Positions 1-55,790 of a stretch of DNA of 64,000 bases are shown piece after piece (position 1 is the first letter of the stretch; every line of letters starts with the position of its first letter). The translations under genes and the position numbers were made by a program. The DNA comes from Serilophus lunatus. Taxonomy: Eukaryota > Chordata > Aves > Passeriformes > Eurylaimidae. The notes under the pieces are model-generated. The model saw only the letters and a program-made list of their open reading frames with translations, ran no database searches and was not told the origin of the DNA. The stretch covers positions 204,564 to 268,563 of the forward strand of contig VXBA01005115.1 in the NCBI GenBank assembly GCA_013399895.1, in the 5' to 3' direction.

Positions 1-660
1 GCCCCGGCCCAGCGCCCCGCCCCCGCCCAGGGCGCAGCCGCGGCCCCGCCCCCGCGGGAAGCGGAAGCGCCGCTCGGGTCAGTGCGGGGCGGTGGGGGAG
101 CGGAGCGGCCTCGTCCTTATCCTCGGCCCCGTCCTTATCCCCGGCCCCGTCCTTGCCCGTGTCCCTGTCCCAGGTCCCGCTCCCTGATCCCAGAGTGCGC
201 GGGCAGCGCGGCTTGGGAGCGGCGGGGGGGCGCCGGGGCGGGGGGNCGGCGGGGAGGGAGCGGGTCGTGCTCCCGGCAGCCGGCCCCGTTATCCCGGGAT
301 GCGCGGGGGAAACACAGGGGTTCCTCCCCGCTCGCACTCGCCGGGCACAGCAAGGCGAGCCCGCCCCGCCCCTGCGCAGGTCGCGCTGCCAAGGGGCGAC
401 ACAAATCTCCGGTGTGCCACTCGGGGGGGGACGAGGGGGGGTTCGAGCGATGTCGGAGCGCGACGCTTCCATCCCCCCACGTCCCCCGCCCCGGCCGGGC
501 GTGTTCGCCGGCACAGCGGCCCCTCGGGCCCCACCGTGGCCGTACAGAGCCGAGGGTCACCGTCCCTGGGGCGGGCACGGCGCGACCCCCCGGCCCCGCT
601 CNGCCCTGCCGAGGCTGAGCGCAGCAGGCCCCGCACCTCCCGGGGTCCTTAAAGGTCCCC
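1..660 (+). promoter_or_regulatory. FAM120B: CpG island with FAM120B promoter and probable non-coding exon 1
   Basis: The first 650 bases are very GC- and CpG-rich, in sharp contrast to the AT-rich sequence after 700. Several GC-box-like words (CCCCGCCC, CCGCCCCCGCCC) lie within the first 60 bases, and an ETS-like GCGGAAGCG sits near 60-70. The first coding exon begins at an acceptor (AG at 1122-1123) with only 26 untranslated bases before the ATG, so an upstream non-coding exon must exist and this island is the obvious place. No donor here is decisive; GG|GTCAGT near 77 is one weak candidate. The island is cut by the window start, so its full extent and any divergent transcript are not visible. 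Two ambiguous bases (246, 602) lie inside it. Confidence 0.75.
111..168. repeat. GC-rich 18-bp minisatellite, about three copies
   Basis: The word GTCCTTAT recurs at 113 and 131, and a diverged copy (GTCCTTGC) follows at 149. The period is exactly 18 bp and the intervening sequence is CCTCGGCCCC or CCCCGGCCCC. The array lies inside the promoter CpG island, possibly in exon 1. Confidence 0.75.
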
Positions 661-683
661 TCCCACCCGAACCATTCCGTGAT
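645..683 (+). mobile_element. Short CR1 LINE 3'-tail fragment at the CpG island edge
   Basis: The stretch from GTCCTTAAAGG to CCATTCCGTGAT follows the well-known end of CR1 elements (the 'ctttaaggtcccttccaa...ccattctgtgattct' type tail), with a few substitutions. Only the last 40 bases or so are present. Short 5'-truncated tails are common for this family. It marks the 3' boundary of the GC-rich island. Confidence 0.6.
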
Positions 684-1123
684 GAAAGAGGGTGGCATTC
701 AAAAACTAGAGGGTGTTAGGTCTGTAAACCCCGAGGGTCTGGGAATACCTTTAAGAGCTGTAAATTCACAGTGTTTTGTGAACTCAACTTCCTTTTTTTC
801 CTTTTGGAAAACCATAAGCATGTATGTGGCACACTTTTCTATATGCTATTAATCTGAATTCTTTTGTCATATTTATGAAAACCTTTTGATATTTACATTT
901 TTCACTGATATAAAAACCAGAAGTAGGAGGGAAAGTGAGTTAAGTATTTTTGTCCGGCTTGTTGATGGCAAGGAAACTGTTTCAAATTGTTAAAAGGCCA
1001 GGACAAAGCAACAGCAGAAAAGTAACAGTTCCATTTCCAAACCACTCTTTTTTTAAAAAAAAAAAAATTGTAGAATTTCATTATCTTTCTCATTATTAAA
1101 CGTTTTTATTTTTCTTCTTTCAG
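684..1123 (+). other. FAM120B: Intron 1 (3' part)
   Basis: AT-rich non-coding sequence between the CpG island and the first coding exon. It contains a T7A13 stretch at about 1048-1068 and a clear pyrimidine tract with CAG acceptor (1101-1123). No other feature is seen. Confidence 0.6.
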
Positions 1124-1149
1124 ACTGCTGTGAGTTTTGGAGATCAGCC

Positions 1150-46094
<44,945 letters not shown>

Positions 46095-47940
46095 AGAATA
46101 TATGTCCACAGATGGCAAACTGTGATGATGGAATAATTACCATTGAGATAATGTTTGTTTATGAAAGCCTCTTTTTGTGAACTTTGCAGAGTAACTGAAT
46201 CATGTGAGCGTGGAAGAAATCACTCAAAACTGAGGCTGTTCACCTTGTTAGTCACTTACCATGTTAAGTCTCTTGTTATGAGACCAGAATCACTAAAACT
46301 TAAGTTACAGGTACCTGAGGCACAATTGCATCCCAATATAGCTACATGGTTTTATCCATTTGACAATGGAAATTCTGAAGTGTTTTTACAACATTATTAG
46401 ATATTCCTGAGTGTAAATTTAGGACTTAAACCATCATTTTTGCCTATTTTTGTTATAGTTGATTCTATTACAAACTTTCTCCACCATGAATAATGTGTCA
46501 TGTCTGTGCTGTATTGTGGTTTGTGCCTTAATTGTGGATTATATCTGTATTTTAAGAATTATACTATTGTTACTGAAACCTATTGAAAAGTGTGAAACAT
46601 GACATCACTGATGTAAGCATCATCTACCAGTGAAACAAAATGACCTTTTTTGTAAAATGTAACATTGTCTTACAGGAGACAAAAATTGCTATTACATTTG
46701 GTAATTTTTCCTATCTTTGTCAATTGAGGAGAGAAAGAATCTGTCCTGCTTTTCTTCTGTAATGAATAATACTGATAATAACTCAATATTTCTTTTCTGT
46801 CCAGAATTCTAATTTAAACACTTATCTTCAGAATTATTTCTTAATTATTTCTTTTTGATTCAATTTTAGTGATATATGCATTTCTTTAATTCTAAAATTA
46901 TTTCATTTTAAATAGAGTATAAACAATACTAAAGAAATGTCAAATAACAGAGCACATGCAATTCTTAACAACACATAAGATTGTAGAAAGTATGTGACAT
47001 TTATAACTGTTTTCTTCTTTACTGATCTGCATCTCAATTTAATTGAAAAGTATCTCCATGTACATAGAATTCAACAATTTCATGATTTTTTTAGATTTCT
47101 AGCAATCTTTAAACAGGGTTGGCTCAAGTGCATGTTTATGGAATTGTTGGGTTTTCCTCTGCCTGTGTGATTTGGAATCACAGTATTTTTAGTTTTGTAC
47201 TTCAGCATTTTCAGTACATTAAATTATATAGCAAGTCCTTCTCATGTAGGAAGTATATGATGAAAAAAATAAGGAAGTACAAAAAAGTCATGAGGCTCCT
47301 GGAGCAAGTCTAGTAGAGGACTGAGAATATGATGAAGGGACTAGAGAATCTCTCACAAGGAAAGGCTGGGAAAGTTGGGCCTGTTCAGCCTTGAGAAGAT
47401 ATGACTGAGAGGGGACCTCATCACTATCTGTAAGTATCTCAAAGGGAGCTGTCAAGAGAATGGAACCGGACTCTTCCTGGGGGTGGACAAGAGGCAACAG
47501 GAAGAAACTGATGTACAGAAAGTTCCATCTGAATATGAGGAAGAACTTTTTTTTACTGTGTGGGTGACTGAGCACTGGAACAGATTTCCCAGAGAAGATG
47601 TGGAGTCTTCCTCACTGGAGAAGCCCAAGAATCACCTTGATGCAATCCTGGATTGTCCTGGCTGTGTTGTAGGACAACCCTATTTGAGCAGGGAAATTGG
47701 ACCAAATGACCCACTCTCCCTTCCAATCTGACCCATTCTGTGATTCTGTTAATGTTGTTTCTTAGGCCTTGTGCTGGTAACTCCTGCGAGTCAGCTGTCA
47801 GTGGAACTTAGTTTCTGTTTAGTATACACATTATGTCAAAGTGAATAGTATTGTCAGACATCAGTAACTCCATGCTATAATTTCCTTGCATGTATCTTTC
47901 TATTTGTAACCCAATAAATATATTCTTTCATAATCAGCGT
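46095..47940 (+). other. FAM120B: FAM120B 3' UTR (extent uncertain)
   Basis: AT-rich sequence directly after the stop codon. Candidate poly(A) signals are ATTAAA at 47218-47223, just before the CR1 insertion, and a canonical AATAAA at 47913-47918, just after it. Using the first gives a UTR of about 1.1 kb free of transposon; the second adds a sense CR1 tail. No canonical AATAAA is seen earlier. Confidence 0.55.
47288..47750 (+). mobile_element. CR1 LINE 3' end, sense
   Basis: The copy starts near GCTCCTGGAGCAAG and continues through GGCCTGTTCAGCCTTGAGAAG, GGGGACCTCATCACTATCTG, GGCAACAGGAAGAAACTGAT and GAGCACTGGAACAGATTTCCC to CCATTCTGTGATTCTGT. This is the standard order of a CR1 C-terminal ORF2 remnant plus 3' UTR, 5'-truncated. 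The plus-strand frame at 47483-47731 and the minus-strand frame at 47288-47575 here are not genes. Confidence 0.9.
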
Positions 47941-50220
47941 ATAGCAACAATCAACTAAACAATTAAGCAGTACAGGATTTCTAGTTCTATTAAAAGTTTT
48001 AACAGACAGAATTTTTATACAGCATGACATCTTGATTTGCATTCCAGGGGTCCTGTCATAATAGAGGTATTTCTCCTTCCTTTTGTAATTGATTTGTCAT
48101 TGACTAATGTAAATGTACTGTCTTTTTATTTTTCTCCCTCATCCCCTCCCCCCCCCCAAACTTTTTGGAATAATGTGGTCTGAGTTTTATGGAAAGTTCT
48201 CTAGTTTCATGGATGTCATGATATATAGTGGTGTATTTGGGAGGAATGTGACTATATGCCAGAATTTGTTGGTAATTCCCCCTTCAGGCTTTGATATGAG
48301 AAGAGATTTCTTTTGGCCTCAATAAACAAAGTTAAATACAGTTAGAGTGGGAGTTTTGCTGTGCTATCTGTGGTATGTTATGAATTGTTGGTAATAATTA
48401 CCCCGACTACTGAAGAATTGATAGTGTCTCTGTGAGGGTTTTTTTCCTTTCTAATGTTAGTCCATAAGTAGAAACTGCTTATTATTATTTCCAAGCCAAA
48501 AGATTTTTTCCCACCAGTAATTGTGGAGTGGAAGCATAAGCATGAAGTCAAAACATAGAGGTGCTACTTTCCTATCTCACTGAACTTTAAATTGTTCAGA
48601 GTACTATAAAGCTTATGGACTCTAGAAGGAAATCATAGGCCAGAATATGACTATAAAATAGATTCCAGTCTAATAGGATTTCATTAAATGAGTGCTACAG
48701 GGTTGTTTTGAATGGTTACAGGACAGAGGAAAAACAGATGTGGATTTGAAGTGAAGGAACCTGTGTTTAAGAAGAAAAGCATTCTTGTTTGGCTGTACCA
48801 CTTATGCTCTTCTCTAGTCTATGCACTGGGTAGCCATCTTTCATCCAATGTAAAATTGTGGATTGATTTATTAGGTTTGTGTGTTTCTCTTCAGGAAAGA
48901 GATTCAGAGAATATTCTGTAACATCAATAACTTAGTCAACTGTGACTCAGCAGAAATTGTTACATGGTCATTGTGGGAGAAAGAATGACAAGTAGACATT
49001 TATCAATTTTTCTCTTTTTATCTTTTATGTATCCTTCCTTTTTTATTACTTTGTTCATTTGCAACACCATCACAATGGGAATGGGAGTCTGAATCTGGAC
49101 TGCAGAAAACATGGTTAATCTTGTGATGCTGTGGGACTGTAAGTAACAAAACATATAAGTTATGCCTCTTTTATGAAACTTTTATTGCTTTGCTTACCTT
49201 AGCAAGCATTGTGCTGAGATGGAGAGATCTTGCCCCATGCTGTCTGAGCAAAATTTTAAGGATACTCAAACATATGGTATTATTTTGTAAAAGTGCTCTT
49301 TGTTTAAATGTTGATGAAGAAGATTGAAAGTTTACTTATTCATATTTAAACATTAACTCCCTCTTGTCAGCTAAGCTGGGAGGCAGACTGGTGTATGTCC
49401 TTCACTAGGAAGCTTGGTGGGATATTCTTCAGTGGTGCAGAGACTCCTTCTTAGGCAGTATCTTCTGGTCAGCACAGTAAATAAGCAGAAACCTGGGCAT
49501 GTTTATGCCATGTAGGCATATCATGCTTGAGAGTGTAGGAATACCATGACATTTTGTGAGTCTGGTGAGGCTGCCCTCTTAGGTATATGTTGGTGTCCTG
49601 GTAAGGTTTCTTCTGAATGTGAGCCGTTCAGACTGCCTGAAGTAGCTCAGGATGGGGCTCAGTAACTGTGAGTATACAAGCCCTAATGTTTTCTGGTGTC
49701 CCAGGCACAGAAATGTCTGACCACTGCATCCCTGTGCCCTGAATGCACTACCAGGCTCTCCTGCTGGCCCCTAAGGGATTTGGCTACCTGAAGCTGAGTG
49801 ACCTGGGGTCCAGCCGGTGCATGTGTGAGAGTTGTGACAAGTCTCATGGGAGTCTCATGAAACCCTTGGCTCAAGCATCCAGGGCTCATTTAAGCCCAGG
49901 TCCTTGCCCTTGGTGCTTGCTTTATTTTAGTCAAGGTTGTTTGGTTGTTTGGCTGTTAATAGCACAGGCCTAGAAGTCTCTGATGATACTTTAATTTTCA
50001 TTTGTGTTGGTGATACAGCTCATCTAAAGGGATGTAAGTGTATATAATGAGCTGCCTCTTGGCAATCATTTTGCCCCCTAGTTTAATTACCTATCAAATC
50101 CTTTAGTCCTTGTGATTTACATTTTGCTGGAGGGTTTTCCATTTCAGTGAAGTTTATGAGGTTTGAGGTACGCTGGTGACAAAGCGAGACCTCTTGTTAC
50201 ATAATGCGCATATGAAAAAC

Positions 50221-50240
50221 CACCATATTTAAATACGGTG
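50221..50240. other. Near-perfect 20-bp palindrome
   Basis: CACCATATTTAAATACGGTG differs from its reverse complement by a single mismatched pair (bases 5 and 16). It is a spacer-free inverted repeat of unknown meaning. Confidence 0.85.
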
Positions 50241-51649
50241 ATAAGGCTGACTTCAAATCTTGATCATCTTTGGGCAAATTGCAATACTTCTCTCTTCAAC
50301 AAAGCCTTCATTTTGTAGATGTGATTCAATTTCTGCTCTACCTTCCCTATGCTGAGGGGAGACTCCACAAAGAACAAATAGGAGAGGTTCAAACAAATCC
50401 ACTAGCGACATTGCGTTTCCAAACAAAAGAGGGAGAGCAGCTACGCAGCTGATGCACAGCAGCACAGAGCTAAGGTGGCTAGTGTGTCTAGACCAAAACT
50501 TCTAGGTTTTAAAAACAATTCAGAAACCTTGGGCTTACTGAACACCCATCGTAGTTGGAATACACTTAATGCAGGTTTGTTTGGGGTTTTTTATTGACTA
50601 TTTACATATCTGGGATCATTTTGTAGCAGTGTGAGACCTCTGCAAGTCTAGACAATGATTGTGGTTTATGCTTTAAATAAAGGTTACATATTGAACGATT
50701 TGCTGAACAATAGTAATAACCTGCAAATTCAGCCTTCTTTTACTCCGAAGAGGGAATCCTTTTACTTCTTTTCATTACTGATTACTATATTGATTCTTGG
50801 CAACAAATAGTCCTTGTAAGAAACTTTTGCTCCAAGCAAATTAAAAAATAACAGCAATGAAAAAATATTAAGTGCTAATAGAAGACAGTTTGCATGTCCT
50901 AACACTTACTTGTTGTGAGTAGGAAAGAAATCCGAAGTTTGTCATTGTGCATTTGTTTCTACTAACGTGTTTCTGCTTGATCACTTCACTGTCCCCCTTC
51001 CTGACAAACACGCGCATCTGTCTGTGGAGAGAGCCCAAACTAGCAAGGCTGATAGCTTATTGTTTTCGAAATTGGCAGAGGGGGGAAGGAGGAGAGAGAG
51101 AGGAGGGGGCAAAAAGAAACCAAGAAATAAAGCTTTTTCTGTTGCTTGTGATCCAGAAGTGCAGTGATTCAGGGAGTTGTTAACTGCTCTGTGTAATGCT
51201 TGCTAGGGGCTACAGCTGGTGCGAGCTCGCAACATTTAGATTTTGAGAAGATGAGTGTCTAGCCTGCTGGAGGATATCTGCCTTTCTTTGTGCTGAATAT
51301 ATCTATCCTTCGAGAGGGAATAGTTTCAATCTCCAAACGGCTGTACTTTTAGGTATGTGAGGGTAGCACGTGTGATGTGAAACTCTGTAGCATTCTTCTC
51401 CCATATAAAACGTTTTCTCCATCTTTATATGACTTCAGTTAAATTCCTGAAGAACCAGAGGGAGGATTTTTTTCACTGAATTCTGAAAGATATATTAGTT
51501 TAAAAGTCATTTTACAGAAGGAAATTAAGATGATATGGGACCAGAGTTGTTTGAAAAAAGAAATTAAGGGCTATGTTTTGTCTTAGATGGCTTGTGCAAC
51601 TGACTTTAGATTAATTGCACCCTTTTAGATGTGTTAGGCTGACAGTGCT

Positions 51650-51715
51650 GGGAAATTAGCCCAGGCCTTCTAACTTCTGGTAGCTCTCCTGACTGCTGGG
51701 CTACGAACTCCCATG
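51650..51715. mobile_element. Possible ancient SINE remnant
   Basis: The run AGCCCAGGCCTTCTAACTTC...CTGACTGCTGGGCTACGAACT looks like the tRNA-derived part of an old MIR-like SINE. The short match length and divergence keep this tentative. Confidence 0.3.
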
Positions 51716-52229
51716 ACAGATTGCATCCAGCACAGTAGGCTGCAGAAAGCAGTTAATGGAAAATAGACGGCTTTGATGTTCACTTCTGGTGGGCCGATCC
51801 TCTAGTTTAAAGGCTAAATATCTATTGTCCTCAGTAGGAGTTTTCTTTATGAAAAAACTTTCACAAAATGGGTAATTTCTCATTTTGTTTTCTGAGACTG
51901 TGGTTTGCTCTCTTTCTACATTCAGTAGCCAGCAAATATTTTCAAAAGTGATTTGTAAGTTTTAGATCTCTAACTTGAGATGCCACGGTCGTGGCCTTAT
52001 TTCTCAAAAATAAGCTAAGCATCTGTCCTCTCCTAGTAAAGCAGATGTCTCTGAAGTATTTCCATCAGAGCACCAGAAATGAAGGCATCTAAACACACTG
52101 CCTGCTTTACTGAAAAATGGGGCTAAGCACTGCAGAGATGCACCTTAGAAAACAGCCTCGGCTAGAATTAAAATGTTGGGGGAGGGTGAGGAGAGCGAGA
52201 GCAAATACGGTAACAGCCTATGATTAGAA

Positions 52230-52960
52230 ATCGTAACAATGACAGTGAGTTCTGTTTAATTTCTAACTGCTTAAAAGCAGGCCCGGGGAAATGCTTTGCT
52301 TAGAAATGTCATGGAAAGTGCAGCTGGTCCATAGGCTTTATCTTGAAAAGCAAAGGATCTTTCCCATTTTGCAGTAACACTGCCATTTACTGGGCCATAC
52401 CGCTAGCAATTTGCAACAATGGGAGGGAAAAAAGCTGCCATTTGACCTAGAATGCAATTTTCAACTAATTAATAAAGTGACCATTAGTGCCCGAGGGGAT
52501 AATAACAGGAATAAGAACAAATTACTGTGGGGTGCAAAGGAGGCTTGGGCATTGTATTGCAAATTTCTTATGGCACTATTCTTTTTTTTTTTCTCACTAA
52601 TACTTTTAAAGTGCCCCCACTCAACACTTGCTCCTTGTAGGACCCTTGCAAACCACATCAGAATTAGCCCTTCAAAGATCAATCAGGATCTAATTGTTGT
52701 TAACAAAGTGCCACCTGGAGAGAAATGTTACAATATACCTTCATTACAAAGCATTCAATCTCTCTCACACTCACAAGTCCTGGCTACAGTACAGACAAAA
52801 AGAAGCAGTTGCAAGCATTAAGATCAGGCACCTGCAATTGCTTGTAAGACACTGCCAGTCTCTGCACAAATATGCTCCTAACATTGCATGAGCCTTGTTA
52901 GAACTGCTCTGTTTATGCTTCCTCAGAGAAAATTTTGCTGAGATCTCTCTATTTGCAATA
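52230..52960. promoter_or_regulatory. Candidate conserved non-coding regulatory element
   Basis: Not coding. The stretch is dense in words typical of developmental enhancers: AACAATGGGA (SOX-like), ACTAATTAATAAAG (homeodomain-like), GCCACCTGG and GGCACCTGCAATTG (E-box-like), and TTGCAAATTTC. It has no recognisable transposon or simple repeat except one T run (52584-52593). The call rests on composition and word content only; conservation cannot be tested here. Confidence 0.35.
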
Positions 52961-53669
52961 CTCTAGCATGTCCCTGGAGTCTTCATATTGACGGGGACAT
53001 TAGGCAAAGCGGCCATGAAAATGCCCTGCATTTTCAGGATAGGCTCTAGGATATGCTCTTAGTAAGGATTCTTCTGTACTTTATGGCCCCTGCTCTCAGT
53101 GTCCCAAAGGCAAATGTTCAGGAAGTCCCCAGTGAATTGTCTGTGCTCTAGTTCCGTTTCTCTGCCCTGAATGAGATTTTACTTGTAGGTGGAACATGTC
53201 TGCAATAGGTCCTGCATGTGGTCATACTTTGCAGCTTCAGTGATTAAAATTCAAGACAAGTCTGTGTTGCCCAATGTCTGTCACTTAAATACTTGGACAC
53301 ACTCATGGCTATCTGTCTACAGAAGCTAAAGTCAGCTGATATTATTCTCATCTGTCCAGTGGACTGTTTTCTAGCAAATTGAAAAGTACTGTCCACAGAC
53401 TTGCTTTGCTCATGCCTTGCTTACAGTCAAGGAGTTAGCTTGACTGAAAGCTAGCCTCCTCGAGAAACTAACATTAAATACTACTTTTTGATCAGTTTCT
53501 CATTCTGTCTTCTGTGGCCAGCACGAAAAAGGGATGGAAACTGGGAGCTTGGAAGCAGATAAGGGAACACAGGACCTTCTCTTTAGGGGAAGGACTTGCT
53601 CCACATTAAGGTGAAACCAGTCTCACTTTGTTTTGTAAAACCTTTTTTTTTTTTAAGCAGTGGGAGATA
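52961..53669. other. Intergenic, no feature seen
   Basis: Unremarkable mixed-composition sequence ending in a T run (53643-53654) just before the antisense CR1. Confidence 0.6.
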
Positions 53670-54560
53670 AGAAATCATAGAAAAGCCCAAGTTTGAAGTG
53701 GCCTTGTAAGATCACACCTGACCCAACCTTCCATTGGAAAGGGAGCCCAGATAAGATTATTTAGCACCCTATCTGATCACATCATGAAAACCTCCAGGGA
53801 TGAGGACCCTACCACATCTCTGCAGAGGCTGTTCCCATGAATGAGTTTTCTCACTGTAAAGAATTTATTTAGTATATTGAAATGAAATGCCTTGTCTTCT
53901 CCGGGTGGCTTCTTGTGAATAGAAAGCCTCTGTCCTCTTTGTAGCTACCCTTCAAGTACTGGAAGACTGCGATGAGATTCTCCCTGAGCTTTCTCTTCTC
54001 CAAAGAGAAAAGACTTCACTCCTTCAGCTTTTCTTCACAGTTCAAGTTTCCAGCCCTTTGCTGAACTTCATGAACTCCTTTGGATTCTCTCCAGCCTTTC
54101 AATGAAAGCCTCCTTTTACTCTTTCTTGAATTATAAGGACCAGAACTGGTGTCTACTCTACATGTGGCCTAAAAAGTGCTGAGAAGAGTGGGATAATTAT
54201 ATCTCTATCTCTCTGCTAGCAATGCAACTGTGGATGCAACCCAGGATCCAACTGGCCTATGCTGCAGCAGCATACTACTGATTCCTTTTCAGCTTGTTGT
54301 CCACCAGGACTCCTAGGTCCCTTTCAGCGAGGCTGCTCCCCAGCCACATGGATGTTGACTTGTAGTGGGCACTTTTGTTGTGTTGTCCCAGGTATAGGAC
54401 TTTGTTCTTGTGTTTTTTTAAATTTGATACTGTTCTTGCTAACCCATTCTTCCAGTCTGTCCAGATCTTTTTGTAGATGTTAATCCTGTCTGACACGTCC
54501 ATCTCACCACCCACTTTAGTGTCATCAGTGATATAAACTAACTTTTGACAAAGATGTTCA
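53670..54560 (-). mobile_element. CR1 LINE, antisense, old and 5'-truncated
   Basis: On the minus strand the order is a decayed ORF2 C-terminus (about 54250-54545, with LGVLVDNKLK- and DRINIYKK-like words) and then a long 3' portion running to AAATCATAGAAAAG. Plus-strand words such as GTGTCATCAGTGATATAAAC, GATGCAACCCAGGATCC and ACCTCCAGGGATGAGGACCC fix the identity. It is much more diverged than the copy at 2550-3320, with internal deletions. Confidence 0.8.
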
Positions 54561-55734
54561 TTACATGAGGAATGATGGCTGCGGGGAGTAGGAATAAGGG
54601 CAGCGTATAGCAGCAAAAAGCAAAACTTTTATTTCTGTAAACATGAATGTTCTGCTCATTCTGAGGACTGGGAAGTTGGAAAGTGAAGGGAGATGGAAAC
54701 AATCTCTTCTGTTTCTGCTCCTTTCTCAGACTATGCTTTTGTTCAAGACCTTATCCATACTGCTTCAGAGAATTGAGGGACTCACTGGAAGGGAATGCTC
54801 AGGTACCTTTTCCAGGTTGATTCTTTAACAGATCTACATGGAGGCAGGAACTCCTAGAGATCTAAGCAATGTTAACAGCCTTAGGCTTCTGGTTTTTCTA
54901 GAAAAATTACCTTTGTCCAGGTATGTACCTGGGGGGAGAAATGGCACAGTCGGGTCCTGTCTAGTTGGTTAACTAATCCAAATGACCTACTTCCCTCATA
55001 TTTTGGAACGTATGTAGTGCAAAGAGCGATACAGAAGATTTTTTTTTTTCTCTAAGGAGTACATTACACAAAACCAGACCAATCTTTGTGGATCCTGAAA
55101 AGACTCAATTTGCTAAATGTCATCCCAAATGTTCTTAACTGGCAGATACTGGCTATATGTGCTCACCATGCAGCTGCTTTGCAAACAGTCAGTTGCTGCA
55201 ATCTAAACACATGCTTTGAATTTTTCATTTTGTCTGGCTATCATTGGCCATCCTCAACTTCCGTGCAAGAAGACTGTTCATCATAAAGGATCTACACTGC
55301 TTTAACCATGATGAAGATTTGCCAAAGGTCTAAACGGTGATGGTTGAAATATAAACTCTTTGGTGTAACTTTGGTGAGGCTGTATCTCCTATGACTGGAA
55401 GAGCATTTCCCAAACAGGCCTGAAGGAATTGGCTTCCATCAGCACAATCCCAGATTCGCAAATTGCCTTTCCGATACACTAAACGTCATTGACAAGATAA
55501 AGCATAAAGCAGTCCACAGCATAAAATGGGCACCTCTCAGCAGTCTAGCATCATTTCTGCTTATGCAGAAACCTACAGTTTGTGTGATTGTCCACTCATT
55601 GTCATACATTGTTTATTAGAGAGTTCTCATTGAACACATGCTTTCAGAGTTGTAGATGTCTAATTTATTCTACTGTAAGAGGATTCTGTCAAATCATCAG
55701 TTAGGAAACCTGATTAATTCCTCTGCACCTTCCT

Positions 55735-55790
55735 AGACCTGTCATTTACTAACTCTGTGAACTTGGTCAGGATATACCAGTACCTTGTGA
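55735..55790 (+). mobile_element. Possible MIR-like SINE core fragment
   Basis: CCTGTCATTTACTAACTCTGTGAACTTGGTCAG resembles the MIR core ('...ccacttactagctgtgtgaccttgggcaag...') in sense orientation with several substitutions. Confidence 0.4.

Larger units (their letters stand above)
47941..52229. other. Intergenic region after FAM120B
   Basis: No gene recognised. Contains a run of ten C (48148-48157), a near-perfect 20-bp palindrome (50221-50240), a purine-rich GGGGGAAGGAGGAGAGAGAG stretch near 51080-51110 and a possible SINE remnant (51650-51715). GC content rises moderately around 49680-49930 without a recognisable feature. Confidence 0.7.

Noticed and set aside
82..719. Several overlapping open frames of 115-188 codons on both strands in the CpG island
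   Set aside because: GC-rich DNA lacks stop codons by composition; the translations are Pro/Arg/Gly low-complexity, cross N bases and agree in no frame.
47483..47731. 82-codon frame just after the FAM120B 3' UTR
   Set aside because: It lies wholly within the CR1 3' end.
48148..48157. Run of ten C bases considered as an i-motif/G4 site
   Set aside because: A single homopolymer with one adjacent CCCC does not give four separated runs.
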